Counted from the stretch's first letter, positions 1 to 10,930 are shown. The stretch is DNA of 64,000 nt from Bactericera cockerelli (GCA_024516035.1 CM044967.1:18326810-18390809), one strand, 5' to 3'. Numbers and translations: made by a program. The notes: generated by a model not told the origin, from the letters alone.

Positions 1-790
1 GGACCGTACAGTCCAAGACCTTTAAAATTGGACCGTGCGTGTAAATTCAAACTTATCCGTCGTCTCCTGGACTGTGAGATATCTATTTGGACCGTAGATC
101 TGAAGAATGTCTCGCAGCCCAGATCTTCATTCAATTATGAAATTTGGCCAGGATTGACCATGTCTTTGCTATCTCTGTACCAATTTTTGTGTGATTTCCT
201 CAATTAGAAAAATATGAAAAATGTATTTGTCCAACAACAACAAAAAAATGTAAAAAAATACGTCACCTCCTTGTGCAATGCTTTTTCTCAAATTGTGGAA
301 TTTTGGATTTAAGATACCTACAAGTTCCACAAGTCCACATTCTTCATACTTATCTGTTCAGTGGTTGCGAGTTTGCTTCTACCAAATTCAACAAATGATT
401 TCATCCGTTGGAAGTGTTAGGTTTCTTTGCTTTTGACAAAGTCAAATGCCTTTCAGAAGTCATAAAATATCGTATTTTTTGTTTGAATATGTCTTTATTT
501 CTCATGAATAAGTTTTTTTTTTCATTTTTCAAATGGTAGGTACTAATTATTATTTTATAGTTATGCTGCTCTCTTTTTTCAAAATCTTCATTGTAAAAGC
601 ATTTCCACCGTCGTCGATCATAAAAAAACTCCGCACAACTAGAAGCATAGAAATGGGAGTAATTAAATTGCAGGTTAAATTATGAAAATGATCAAATGGA
701 AAAAAAAGAATAAATTTTCAGGGAACGCCACGTGATGTTGACATTTCGTAGGTCACTTTGAAATGAATGGGTGCACTTACAATACTTACA
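1..790. other. AT-rich stretch, no gene recognised
   Basis: I see no coding region or recognisable repeat family here. The first 110 bases contain several short copies of a ggaccgt/ggactgt motif that may be the end of a degenerate tandem repeat starting upstream of the window. The rest is AT-rich with short A and T runs. Confidence 0.5.
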
Positions 791-792
791 TT

Positions 793-925
793 AAGGGCGG
801 AATTAATAGACGTTTTTGTAATACCTCTGTGGCGCTAAGTCACGGATTGCGTACTGTTTAAGATAGGGAAAATCGACACTTACCAACGACTTAAGTTATT
901 GATGTTGTCTATTAATTCCGCCCTA
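793..925 (+). mobile_element. MITE-1 copy, near full length
   Basis: A 130-bp element bounded by an 18-bp terminal inverted repeat (agggcggaattaatagac at the left, its complement at the right). The interior carries ctctgtggcgctaag and acttaagttat, which recur in every other MITE-1 copy in the window. Better preserved copies are flanked by TA, which fits a Tc1/mariner-type non-autonomous element; superfamily assignment is inferred from the TA target only. No coding capacity. Confidence 0.85.
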
Positions 926-1040
926 AGTTTTTTTTTGTTGTAGATTAATAGTTTCTTTAGTAGATAAATTTATAAACTATCATAATTCATAGGTACACAT
1001 TATACGTTAAGCATATCAATTAAAGTAGGTGACTTAGGTA

Positions 1041-1132
1041 TCGGGTTTGATGGCAGAGATTGCCTCAGGCAATAATCACGCCCTTTGTCAATATTTCTCT
1101 TGTCAATAAAGAGTTAATATTATTATATTATT
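1041..1132 (+). mobile_element. LINE-C-like 3' end (variant C'), 5' truncated
   Basis: Contains the family hairpin attgcc/ggcaat, then cgccctttgtcaatat and a tail ending in tcaataaagagtt followed by a TTA-rich run. The layout (short GC-containing segment, AT tail, simple-repeat end) is that of a 5'-truncated non-LTR retrotransposon 3' UTR. Related copies lie at 39.6 kb and 63.75 kb. Confidence 0.6.
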
Positions 1133-1535
1133 AGGTAACTATAACTTTGATTATTAGAACTCATTTTAATGGACAAAACAGGTTTCTATTAATATAATTG
1201 TGTACAAAATGAAATGACGAACATTTTGCAAAAATGCAACAACAAAAAGGGTAAATTAATTCTTCTAATTATTTCACCCTACAACTAAACGGAAGGGTAG
1301 TATTTAATTGTTCTAATAAATATTCACCCTTCAAGATACAATTCTATGTACTTTATATACTTAACTATTAAGATCGTGCCTACCTTTCTTTTTTCTTTAG
1401 TTAAAATCTTCAAGAGAAATGTTTTAGGTCAATCAGACTTAACGTCAAACTTTTTTATAATTTTCATGACATGTTTTACAGTATTTGTCAAGGACATTGA
1501 ATACATAAAAGTTAAAAGCACTTCGCTAACATACG

Positions 1536-1580
1536 TCTGTCCCGGTAGCTCAGTGGTAAAGGCGGCACTCTGTGAATCCA
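1536..1580 (+). mobile_element. SINE-E head fragment
   Basis: The first ~45 bp of the SINE-E tRNA head (tcccggtagctcagtggtaa), ending abruptly at gaatcca, where the sequence switches to SINE-G in the opposite orientation. Confidence 0.75.
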
Positions 1581-1717
1581 CAAATGCCCTTCATAACGCC
1601 TACGATTCTATTTGAATTAAAGTCCTGATTAGGACGGGGTACCTCCCATCGCTATAGGAATCGTACCAGCTACCCACATTAACCTCACCCAGCCTGGGTA
1701 GGGTCGGAAGACTAGAA
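1581..1717 (-). mobile_element. SINE-G 3' half fused to SINE-E head
   Basis: Read on the minus strand this carries the central domain cccaggctgggtgaggttaa, then a tggtacgattcc segment and the aatagaatcgtaggcg segment seen in the full SINE-G at 48.8 kb. The head is missing. The junction with SINE-E suggests either a deletion or template switching. Confidence 0.7.
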
Positions 1718-2081
1718 TAGTTTGTTTTATTAAACATATTTATATAATTTATAGCTCCCTTTACATTCGTCAATTTAAGGTATTTTTGAAACTCTGGGAG
1801 TCTAGGCCATGCTTTCAGAAATAACCCCTATACAGAGGTAGACTATAGAATAGACAATATAAAAGTGATTGAATGTCAAAGTCTATATAAAATTATTCGA
1901 TATACTCAGGAGAGGAAAATCTCAATCATTTTACTGAACTAGCTTTTACAATCAGATACGAATGGAAATCAGCTAGTGTGAATACCACACGACTTTCTAT
2001 TACAGTAGATGATGGATATTAATCCATGTTTTGAAAATTAAAGAAGAGCTTTTATATGATCGTAATATTATAATAATGTCT

Positions 2082-2232
2082 GGCTGGGGGACTATAAACA
2101 GGGAGTAGACCAGTATTTCTGGGGTCCCTTGTCAATTATATTAGCCTTCTTGTAAAGACAGTGGTAGAAGTGCTGAGTTATTCCTCCTCTGTCTGGCTAC
2201 CATCGTTTACGATTATTATCAATTATTATCAA
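2082..2232 (+). mobile_element. M retroposon copy
   Basis: Starts with the head shared by K and M (tctggctgggggactataaa, then cagggagtagaccag) and continues with the M body (gtaaagacagtggtagaa, ctgtctggctaccatcg). It ends in an imperfect (att)n tail. Confidence 0.8.
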
Positions 2233-2534
2233 TCCTCGTTAATGGGATAAACACCTTATTTTTCATGTGTGAGGAAAATTCAACCTGTCATTTTAGAAGA
2301 GAACTGCGAAGAATTTTGAAATTTTATAAAAAAATTAACAACATAGTCGCAAAAAAAATATTCCAAAGAGGGCCCCAATCACGGGAAAAGCCTTCAGGTG
2401 AATCACTGCTAGGTTTCAGCTAATTTTTGGTAAAATAAGACACAAAGTTCTTTTATGGATCCCATATTGGGTCCTTGTTCGACCAGAAATGTTATCAGCC
2501 CTTAATTTCAAAAAGAGTACCAATATAGTAATGT

Positions 2535-2705
2535 TTATTTATTTAGAAACTCTTTATTAGTAGAACATATATACAGACAAAAATTAAATATAAAAATTGA
2601 CAATATTAATAATATAAACAAGAAAAAAAAATAAACAAAATATATACACATGTCCTAACTAAAGGGCGGGGTTATTGCCTATGGCAATCTCTTCCACCCA
2701 ACCCT
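2535..2705 (-). mobile_element. LINE-C 3' end
   Basis: On the minus strand: gtggaagagattgccatagg, aataaccccgccctttagtt, then an AT-rich 3' UTR ending near aataaagagtttctaaata. The conserved attgcc/ggcaat stem followed by an A/T tail is the pattern of truncated LINE 3' ends. No reverse transcriptase sequence is attached. Confidence 0.7.
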
Positions 2706-3073
2706 TTCCCAAATCTTTTATTTGTAATTAATAATGAAATAAATGTTTCAATGATTTTCAAAAAAAGTGATCAAATGCAAGTCTTTCTTCAACTTCAAGG
2801 TAATAGAAAGTAAAAATATCTCGGGGAAATAAAATGACTTGTCTGGAGGAAAACAGAAAATAAAATTACACCGTACAAGTTATTCATGCGATAAATCTAT
2901 CTAATTTTGACAAATGATGCATATTATTTGTGGTATCACCATAATCTGGAAGTACATCATTCTCTACCCCATCATTTTTTATTTAGGGTTTTTTTTTTTT
3001 CTTTTATTCAAAAAACAATAATATTAACGAGACAAGTGCCCTGCGCCATTGGATCTGTCAAAAGTAAAGACAT

Positions 3074-3200
3074 TAAGGGCGGAATGAATAGACGTTTTGT
3101 TTTACCCCTGTGGCGCTAAGTCTCAGATTGCGTAGTGTCCAAGATAAGGAAAACCAATACAAGCAATGACTTAAGTTATCGATTTAATCTTTTAATTCGC
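3074..3200 (+). mobile_element. MITE-1 copy, right end truncated
   Basis: Left terminal repeat taagggcggaatgaatagac and the internal ctgtggcgctaag match MITE-1. The right end stops at tttaattcgc, so the right inverted repeat is incomplete. It lies next to a LINE-C copy. Confidence 0.8.
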
Positions 3201-3237
3201 AAATGTACAGTAAGACAAAACATAGTTACAGTACAAA

Positions 3238-3378
3238 AATTATTTTTATTAAAAAAAAAAAAAAAAAAAAAAACATTGAAACAGTATAAACAATAACAAG
3301 GAAAAAAAATAGATAAATATACATACACACAATGTCCTAACGAAAGGGCGGGGTTATTGCCTTTGGCAAACTCTTCCG
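3238..3378 (-). mobile_element. LINE-C 3' end with A-run
   Basis: Same family as at 2.6 kb: aaagggcggggttattgcct and ggcaaactcttcc on the plus strand. The AT-rich part contains a homopolymer of about 23 A at 3250-3273. Confidence 0.7.
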
Positions 3379-3624
3379 AATTAAAAAACATTTAAAAAAT
3401 AATTCTCCATCAAATAGTGTCCCAAACTGTAGAAAGAAAAGGGAAAGAAAAAACAAGATGAATATCTCAAGGTGCATCAATTGCTCACTTTGTCTTTAAT
3501 GTACATCAGATAAGTAATGTTATTGATGTCAAACAATATTGATATAAATTGCATTCTATGTGACATCAATTTTGAACCTACCACTACTCGTTCTAACAGT
3601 ATTTTTGCAGACACATTTTGGAAG

Positions 3625-3850
3625 TTGTTGTTGTTGTTGCAGCCAGCTTGGCTACAGCTGGAGGGGTGAGTGATGGTCTCCAGCCATCTTTATTTCAAAT
3701 TGGTGTATCTAACTATAAAGTTGAAAAACACCACTTTAATATAATAGAATGTAGATAGGTATAGATTTCAAAGTTGGCTCGTCCTGAACCACATATTTCT
3801 ATGTGCGATCAACCATAGTGGGGACTTGGACTTTTCTTTATAAGCCCTTC
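3625..3850 (-). mobile_element. K retroposon split by a 62-bp insertion
   Basis: Plus-strand ttgttgttgttgcagccagc is the complement of the K (caa)n tail. The body continues to ggacttggacttttctttat; the 5' head is absent. It is interrupted at 3703-3764 by a short element duplicated with it at 8.27 kb, and the atttcaaa(g)ttg target sequence appears on both sides. Confidence 0.8.
3703..3764. mobile_element. Unidentified ~60-bp insert, copy 1
   Basis: A 62-bp body starting gtgtatct and containing agttgaaaaacaccacttta, inserted in a K copy with an 11-12 bp flanking duplication (3692-3702 and 3765-3776). The same body occurs at 8270-8325 with a different perfect 14-bp duplication. The size and long target duplications suggest retroposition of a very small RNA. 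I do not recognise the source. Confidence 0.7.
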
Positions 3851-4294
3851 GGAATTAAAAGTAATTTTTGGAAGTAAAAAGCATCAATTTCACTTTACTC
3901 TAGCTCGTGACATAAGGCATGTTTTTCTTCTGTTCATGAAAAGAAAATACACATGGAATTTTTCAATTCTAATTAAGTTATTATTATTGTTATGGCTATA
4001 ATTTTTCATCAGATTCCATGACTGGATTACTATGTTGTTTCAGTCAAATTATAAGTTTTTTGAATATTTCTAACTTTATTTTCTCAATTTTCAACCAGAA
4101 CTCAAGTAAGTTGTCAAAATACCGCCACTAAGCAGATCCAAAATGACTAGGGCTTACATGAAGCCATATTTTAATTCTATTGGCACAAAAATAGCTCAAT
4201 TTTTGTCATATTTCTTGTATAACTATACATAGCGTATATTTATAGAGAATTTTGTTTGCCAACACGAAACAGTCCGCAGTTGGAATATCAGTTG

Positions 4295-4398
4295 TGTGGA
4301 AGAGATTGCCTAGGTAATAACCCGTTTAGTTAGGAATCTGTCATAAATTATCGATGTTGTTTATCTTTTTCTTGTTCATAATATAATTAAATAATAGT
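4295..4398 (+). mobile_element. LINE-C 3' end, degenerate
   Basis: gtggaagagattgcctaggt and aataacccgtttagttagg match the LINE-C block with small deletions, followed by an AT tail. Confidence 0.55.
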
Positions 4399-4399
4399 A

Positions 4400-5990
4400 A
4401 TCAGTGTCAGAACTAAATCTAGACTTCTGAGGACACCAAAATGTGCATTGACATTGAAAATTAATCGAAAATTTCAGCCTTTTACATTACTTTCCTGTTT
4501 ATACTTGTCTGTAGGATGAAGAAAGCAATAAAAAGCCAAGAAGATAAAATAAACAGTAAAATGAGGGTGTTCTAAACACCTGTAATATCCTGTGTTTTCG
4601 AAAGTTTTTATTTTCTTTTTCTCGAGTTGTTAAGATTATCCGTATTAAATGAACTTTGAATTGAGTGAAAATCCTTGTGCTGCTTTCTTGTATCAAGAAT
4701 GAATGGGAAGAAAAGCAAAACAAATAAACATAATCTTAAAATTATATCAACAACAGACGTTTCATTATTTTTCAGTCACGCGGAAATGTCAAATGTGCAT
4801 GGAGTTATGTTTTTTTGTAAGAGAAACGGCTTGCGATCCTCCAATGTTGTCTCTTGAGTCCCAAGTTCTGATTACACATCTATTATTAGAACTTCTCACT
4901 TTTCTTTTTCCACTGCACTGATTTGTACTGAAGTATAGTATATTATAATATAGTACTGCTGGATTTAGATTGTCGGCTCGAAACAGGGAGTCCCATAACG
5001 CTAAAATTTAGTCATATTTTTTGTCTTTAAAATAAAATATAATCTACTGATTTGTACTGAAGTCATATTATTATGTCTTTAAGAATTAAATATAAAGTAT
5101 TTGTACGGTACATATTTCAATTATCTAATAAATAACTTAATAATAATAATTCTTCAATAAAATAACACTTGGTTTTAGAAACCCACAAAGTTCTATATAT
5201 CAAAAACCATTGTCATCTTGGGCCCGCGTTACCGTGTAGATCCAATTTCGAAAACACTTTCCACAGCCAACATAGATCAACTATTATCAATTCATCTTGA
5301 ACTCGTGTTCGGTGTACGTACAGATCACATCTCCTTTCAAAAAAATCTCTTCACAAGGAAGGATGTATAAACTATCCCCGTGTAAGTAAGGATTTCATTA
5401 CAAAGAAAGAAATGTTCATAAGAGCGTTGAAAAATGATTTGGGTTTTACTTTTTTCAAGAATCATTTTATTGGTATTTCTGAAATGAAACTTACGTTGTT
5501 TTTAGATCCTAGAAAAAGAATATGAGGATGAGATTGACGAGTACTGATCAATGAGAATGATTGTGCTATTGGTGATGGTGTAGAAAATCTATCAGAAACT
5601 ATTATCATGCCCCGTGTTCGATCTCATTTCGAAAAAGAAATCTTCACAGCTCAGATTGATAATGAGAGACGTTGAAAAAGCGTTGACAAGATATTGAGTA
5701 GCGTGACAGACGACCACGTGTTGAATGTTTTGTTCAAGATCACCATTGTTGGCCGGATTCTTCACGCTTGCACACGTAAGCGGGAGATTGGAACTCTGTA
5801 ATTGCCTTTATAGTTCCAATCTCTGGCAGGCTCTATTATTATACCTTCATAAATAGTACTCTTGTGCCTCGGAGTTCTTGTCCCTACCGATCCGATCAAG
5901 ATAGAAGTGGAGTCCGAACATACTTTCAATAGAATTCTTGGGAAATTACGTTCACAAATAGAGTTCTTGTGCCTTAGTGCTCTTCTGCCT
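4400..5990. other. AT-rich region, no clear feature
   Basis: No gene recognised. An aacttctcacttttct stretch near 4889-4906 matches the HHR-L spacer. Around 5850-6090 there are short diverged duplications (variants of gttcttgtgcct, and a ~46-bp tandem duplication of gatgata...ataata between about 6000 and 6090). Confidence 0.45.
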
Positions 5991-6394
5991 ACCAAATAAA
6001 GATGATAGTAACAAGAGAAGCAATATAAGACTAATAATAATAAAGATGATACTACAAGAGAAGCAATATAAGACTAATAATAATAATTATAAAAACAACA
6101 ACAGCAATGATAATTGGACATAGTGTTCTTGTCCTACCAAATCAATAAAGATGCAATTTACCAAAATGATGAATTTGTTACAACTGAAATAAGTATCAAG
6201 TATAAAATTCCCTGAGAAAATAACTATCTTACTGAGCGTACTTTTAATAGAAATCTTAGTGGTGTGTATAACCATAGAACATGACATTTACCACTTTAGA
6301 GTGTTGCATGTCATAAAAGATAAGTAGATCGATAATAGAATAGAAATTTTGAGAAATTAGGTACCACCATTCCACAAGTCTTTTCACCTTTTCC

Positions 6395-6468
6395 ATGCCT
6401 ACTGAAACCCTTGGCAATCGAACCCAAGTAGGCTTTTGAAAAGGCAAAGTGTAGGCGGAAGAAGAATA
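6395..6468 (+). mobile_element. RTE-like LINE 3' tail fragment
   Basis: The stretch ending ttgaaaaggcaaagtgtagg and then gaagaagaa matches the 3' end of the LINE fragment at 43.6 kb and the tail of SINE-G at 49.1 kb. Only the tail is present. Confidence 0.55.
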
Positions 6469-6859
6469 TTATTATTATCATTATCATTATTAATCAGGAG
6501 GTGTCAGCTAGACATCTTCATAACTTCCACACCTTGAACGCACTGCTGTTTCTTTTATTACATCACAAACTGTACCCAAGTGATAATGACTTCTTTTTAA
6601 ATGTAAGAGCTCGTTATTTAAAACTTTTGAAGGAAACATGAATAAATAAATAATTTCGAGTCAAGAAGAGTATTTCATATCCGACGAAGGGAATCAGGGG
6701 GCTACTATCTGATCAAGAAATATGAATTATGATGAACAGGGTGTTGGATTCTAACCCCTCAATGTTGTGTTTGTGTTGTGTTTGTCTTAATCAGGTTAGT
6801 AAGTAAGAGTTTCAGGGCCAAGTGCATAAACAGATTTAATATAATAATAACACTCTTTT

Positions 6860-7033
6860 ATGGAAGGTAGCCTCCATTCGCAGGAAACTCACTCACCTGC
6901 TACACACAGTAACCTCGCCCAGCCTGGGTTGGGCCGGAATGCTAGCATCACGAAGTCTTCATCTCGCTGGACGTTGCTTAACTTCGGTATTCCTGCGAGA
7001 ACTAGTTCATTCAACGAGCCATCGACGATGGCT
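6860..7033 (-). mobile_element. SINE-F (5S rRNA-derived SINE), partial
   Basis: On the minus strand the order is the 5S-like part (gaagttaagcaacgtccagc), then the central domain (aacccaggctgggcgaggtt), then cctgcgaatggagg. The extreme 5' end and the A tail are degraded. Confidence 0.8.
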
Positions 7034-7250
7034 ACATCCTATTTCTATTGTTTTGATTTGGGAATAAGTGCAACGATATTCAGTTATTCGGTTGACTTTT
7101 TTACCTGATTATAATAATGTGAAGAGCAAGTGTCAATCTTTCATTCAGCAAGAAAAAAAATCACTAGTAACACTTGTGCTGTGCTCTGTGGGAACTAGAA
7201 AATAGGTTTTCTTGCGTATCCATAAGGACACCTTGGGCAGTTATGGGTTG

Positions 7251-7288
7251 ACTATTGAATTGTCTATATTCTAAGACAATTCAATAGT
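7251..7288. repeat. Perfect 15-bp stem hairpin
   Basis: actattgaattgtct (7251-7265) and its exact complement (7274-7288) are separated by 8 bases. No terminator context or gene is adjacent. A related inverted sequence around aattcaatagttgataa occurs near 33.29 kb. Confidence 0.7.
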
Positions 7289-7716
7289 TAAGGTGAAAAT
7301 AAAAATAAAATAAAAACATCGCTTTATATTGAAAAAAATGTTCAAAAATATGACGTGAGAAAAGAAAACCTTTTACTTTTGAAGAAAAACCCCGGTGAAC
7401 CTGTATTTTATAAAAATTAACAAGAACAAGACAATGATCTCCAGGGTCACATAAAACGCTAAAGAATTAAGTAGGTATAAAAAATTGTTAACATTTCTCT
7501 CTTGAAAAAAGTAAGATATTATAATAAATAAATAAAATCTGACTACCTATCTGCAGTTCAACAAATCATTCGAGGAGAGAGATGTAAAAATTATGCTGAA
7601 TGATTAAGTTGCTTTCTATGTGTTTCCTCAGAGCTCGGAAATTTTTAAGGGTAGTTATAAATAATGGACTTTATTTATTATTATTATTGTTAAATTATTT
7701 ATATAAAAAAAACTAT

Positions 7717-7782
7717 AAACAGGGAGTACACCAGGTTTGTGTTAATCACTACCGTGATATCACGATGTCCACACAGCCAGCA
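7717..7782 (+). mobile_element. M head fragment joined to SINE-A tail fragment
   Basis: actataaacagggagtacac (K/M head) is followed by tgtgttaatcactaccgtga, the complement of the SINE-A tail. The same composite occurs at 10.78 kb in the order SINE-A tail then M heads, so this may be a derived composite retroposon. Confidence 0.6.
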
Positions 7783-7938
7783 GTCTGGCTGGGAGACTAT
7801 AAACAGGGAGTAGACCAGCATTGGCTTGGTTCTGGGGGCCCTTCTCAATTATTAGCCTCCTTGTAAAGACAGAGGTAGAACTGCTGAGTCATTCCTCCAC
7901 TCTCTGGCTACCATCGTTCACGATGACGCCAACCTAAT
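7783..7938 (+). mobile_element. M retroposon copy, full length
   Basis: Head gtctggctgggagactataa, body attggcttggttctgggggc, tattagcctccttgtaaaga and ctggctaccatcgttcacga. It ends in gatgacgcca. Confidence 0.85.
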
Positions 7939-7998
7939 AGAATATAATTATTATGTGCAAACAAATAATGATAAAAATTAAAATTGACAACAGAACGT

Positions 7999-8135
7999 CG
8001 ACAACTTCGATTTTGGGGAGAAAATCGATGTTTTTGGTAATCCCCTGTAGACTTGAGTCTAGATTTTACGTATTGTTTTAAATGGTGAAACCGATGCTCA
8101 AGACTGAACTGATCTCGATTTTGTCTATTAATTTC
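7999..8135 (+). mobile_element. Degenerate MITE-1-like copy
   Basis: The right end ttttgtctattaattt and the internal gaaaccgatgctcaa follow the MITE-1 order, but the left terminal repeat is not recognisable. Confidence 0.4.
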
Positions 8136-8269
8136 TTTTTTATTATTATTATTTTCTACCTAAGAGAAATTACTGTACCATAAGAACTATTAAGAAGACT
8201 AGCTAAACTATCGACTCTAACCATTTCATATGTTACACACATTATTCACCCATTTACTATCGTAAGTTG

Positions 8270-8325
8270 GTGTATATAGCTATAAAGTTGAAAAACACCA
8301 CTTTAATATAATAGGAGATAGATAG
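8270..8325. mobile_element. Unidentified ~60-bp insert, copy 2
   Basis: A 56-bp body nearly identical to 3703-3764 over its first ~45 bases (tataaagttgaaaaacacca). It is flanked by a perfect 14-bp direct repeat, actatcgtaagttg, at 8256-8269 and 8326-8339. The duplication is direct evidence of insertion. Confidence 0.8.
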
Positions 8326-8563
8326 ACTATCGTAAGTTGTAGGCACATATGCGGGCGTATATTTACCTTTACCCTTTGATTTTACAATTGTGTCCTGTAT
8401 CTAAGTTACATGAATAAATAATCCCAACACATTAAAAATTATACTTTCCTATTTGATTGGATAAGGCGGGTCTCAATTGTAGGTCAAATATCACACATGT
8501 TATTTGTTACCTGGTATTTTACTTACTCAATGCTAGAACAATGTCCTGAAAATATTGAATTTT

Positions 8564-8709
8564 CGGCCGAATTATAAAACAGGCTTAGATTTATCTAAGA
8601 CAATTTTCAGGCTATCAGCTATAACTATAGTGCTCTGTGATTGGTTGAAAATCCTACTAGATGGCGTGCTAAGCGATAGAATCTAATCCTGTTTCATAAC
8701 TTGACCTTA
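8564..8709 (+). mobile_element. MITE-2 copy
   Basis: Inverted ends gaattataaaacaggctta and taatcctgtttcataactt enclose tgctctgtgattggttgaaa, the most conserved internal block of this family. Other copies are at 27.8, 48.6 and 53.1 kb. No coding capacity. Confidence 0.75.
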
Positions 8710-8835
8710 AGAGACTGCCTCCTCATGGGTTCTGGTGTGACACGAACGCTTGAAATAGAAAAATCGCACAGCTCGAAACTCAGGAACATTTAGAAAATCT
8801 ACAAGTATCAATTGTAAATTGTCAATCTATAGTTA

Positions 8836-8972
8836 TCATATTTGTGTTAATCACTTTCGTGATATCATAACTACTCAACCTCGCCTTACTAAATCTACGC
8901 TGAAACCGGGACTTGAACCACCGATCTCCGATAACAAGTAAGCCGCCTTATCGATCAAGCTACTGAGGTCGG
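8836..8972 (-). mobile_element. SINE-A, full length with target duplication
   Basis: On the minus strand: head ccgacctcagtagcttgatc, B-box-containing ggttcaagtcccg, tail acacaaatatgat. Flanks ttgtcaatctatagttatca (8819-8838) and ttgtcaatctagttatca (8978-8995) are a target duplication differing by a 2-bp indel. The anticodon-loop region cttgtaa resembles tRNA-Thr(TGT). Confidence 0.9.
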
Positions 8973-9331
8973 TTCGGTTGTCAATCTAGTTATCAAATTC
9001 TCAAGAATCACGCATTCTTCTTTTTTAACTTTAAGTCTTCCATTGCTTGTATACCTATATAATAAGATTAGTAAGTAATAACCTAGCTACAACAGTAGAA
9101 CTTATTATGAATATATATCTGTATACTAGTACAACTTCTCACTATTTTATTGATTGACTGATTCATTCCATTACATATTCGAATTATTCGCAAGATCATT
9201 ATTTAATAGAGTTGTAATTGTAAAACCAATAAATATAGAATTTTAAATTAGAATTACCATACAAGTATAGATATCATTTTGGATTCAATTAATTTGCTTT
9301 ATTTGAACATTCTGTTCGAATAAAGATTTCC

Positions 9332-9335
<4 letters not shown>

Positions 9336-9368
<33 letters not shown>
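9336..9368. repeat. Poly-T run
   Basis: About 33 consecutive T residues. It may be the fossil A-tail of a minus-strand retroposon, but no family body is recognisable beside it. Confidence 0.9.
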
Positions 9369-9371
<3 letters not shown>

Positions 9372-9733
9372 AAAGTACATAAGTTTTTGATCCAAAGTAT
9401 ATAATTTAGGGGACTGACCGATCCTTCAGTCCAGCCACTGGTTCTTACAAGATAATTACTGTAATCAGAGATGATGATGTGTATATGAATGTATATGTAG
9501 ATGATATGATATAATAATATGAAGACAGCTATGCGAGTTATGAAAAAAAAAAATTCAAAGCTGATGAAGACTCATCAGAGTGGTGAACCTTCTTGTAGAA
9601 ATTGTGCTCATATTGCGACCCCACTCAGGCAAATGAGGTTAATGTGATTATTTGATCCAACAAAGAGATATGACCTTCTGTTGACTGTTCGAGAGCACTA
9701 TATGAACTCCAGGGGCAAGACAGAAAAGTTCTC

Positions 9734-9847
9734 ATATTTGTGTTAATAATTTTATGACTTTTATGATATCACAACTACTCAAACTCGCTTTACTAAATCT
9801 ACGCTGAGACCGGGACTTGAAGCGCCGACCTCCAGGTTACAAGTCCC
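9734..9847 (-). mobile_element. SINE-A, head truncated
   Basis: Tail, spacer (aaatctacgctgagaccggg) and B-box region are present, and the head stops at acaagtccc. A degenerate gaggtcag at 9859-9866 may be the remains of the 5' end. Confidence 0.8.
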
Positions 9848-9890
9848 CCTCTTCTCTTGAGGTCAGTGCATTGTGGCAAGATACTCGTTT

Positions 9891-10172
9891 TTTTACAGCC
9901 TTTTTCATTTCGTAGCCATGAAACAGGAGCTATTGTCGACGCTTGTGGTCTGTGTTGTAGCCTGTCAATCCCGTAGAATGTCTCCCCTCTGATGGGCGAG
10001 AAGTGACACAATACTTCCCATTTAGGTACTGGGTCAACACGTCACCTGAAGGTATCCCAAACAAGTGTAACCATCAAATTTTGAATATTTTTTTTTGTCG
10101 GCGCGGGGGTTCGAACCCGGGACCTTCCGCATGGCAAGCGAGTGCCTAACCACTGAGCTATTGGTGCGCTCC
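9891..10172 (-). mobile_element. SINE-H (Gly-tRNA-like head), full length
   Basis: On the minus strand the head reads agctcagtggttaggcactc, gcttgccatgcggaagg, gggttcgaacccc: A- and B-box sequences and a Gly(GCC)-like anticodon loop. A ~200-bp body ends in ggctgtaaaaaaa. The acceptor arm does not pair well, so this is a SINE head and not a working tRNA gene. Copies at 21.8, 36.2 and 51.9 kb. Confidence 0.85.
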
Positions 10173-10577
10173 ATGCGAAATTTGTATTTCGCAGTATTTG
10201 TTAGAGTAAGAAAATTCTCCTTTCTTTTTCCGCAAATCTAAGTAAACAATGCATAGACCTACGTGTCTAACATGTCCCCTTATATTGCTGTGTGGACACT
10301 GAACCATACTCTATTACGCCATCCATCCACGTCACGCACTGACTTTCTGCACTTTATCAAACTTTATTCCGATTAAAAAGTCCGGTCAAGTGAGTGAGAG
10401 CATTTAAATAGAATAAGCCGAGACTTGTGCTTGACAGAGCGGGAAAGAATTCCTATTAGAAGATAACGGCTGCCCTGCTGCTGTAGCCAGAGATTTTTCT
10501 GGAAACGCTTTCAATGTTTTGGGAAAATGATTCTTGTCTCGTTTTTTTTTTTTTTTTTTTTTCTTCTTCTTATTTTT

Positions 10578-10755
10578 TCTTCTTAGTTTTAGTTTTGACT
10601 AGTGGTGAATTTTGAGTGGAAGATTAACATTTGCTTGATTTTTGTAAATTTGTAAATTCATTTTCTTTCTTCTTAGTTTTAGTTTTGACTAGTGGTAAAT
10701 TTTGAGTGAAAGATTAACATTTGCTTGATTTTTGTAAATTTGTAAGTTCAAATAC
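10578..10755. repeat. Tandem duplication, ~90-bp unit, two copies
   Basis: ttcttcttagttttagtttt starts both copies (about 10578 and 10667). Each continues with gactagtgg and aagattaacatttgcttgat. The few differences indicate a recent duplication. A T-run with TTC repeats lies immediately before it. Confidence 0.85.
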
Positions 10756-10777
10756 GTAGGAATATAAAAATTAAATC

Positions 10778-10842
10778 ATGATTGTGTTAATCACTATCGT
10801 GATGTCACGATGTTTAGTGTGTCCAGTGAGCAGTCTAACCAG
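10778..10842 (-). mobile_element. SINE-A tail fragment in composite
   Basis: attgtgttaatcactatcgt is the complement of the SINE-A tail. It is followed by a ~35-bp linker and then tandem M heads, as at 7.74 kb. Confidence 0.6.
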
Positions 10843-10930
10843 TCTGGCTGGGGAACTATAAACAGGGAGTAGACCAGCAGTCTGGCTGGGGCACTATAAA
10901 CAGGGAGTAGACCAGCAGTCTGACTGGGGT
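10843..10930 (+). repeat. Tandem array of the K/M head module
   Basis: Two complete copies and one partial copy of a ~39-bp unit: cagtctggctgggg, actataaacagggagtag, accag. The body of neither K nor M follows. This shows that the head can be multiplied on its own. Confidence 0.8.

Noticed and set aside
1346..1615. An 89-codon frame ending in VVKAALCESTNAL
   Set aside because: The C-terminal half is the SINE-E/SINE-G head read as protein; the remainder is AT-rich with no motif.
9562..9579. ctgatgaagactcatcag resembling a hammerhead core
   Set aside because: It is a simple palindrome; gaaa and matching stem I arms are absent.
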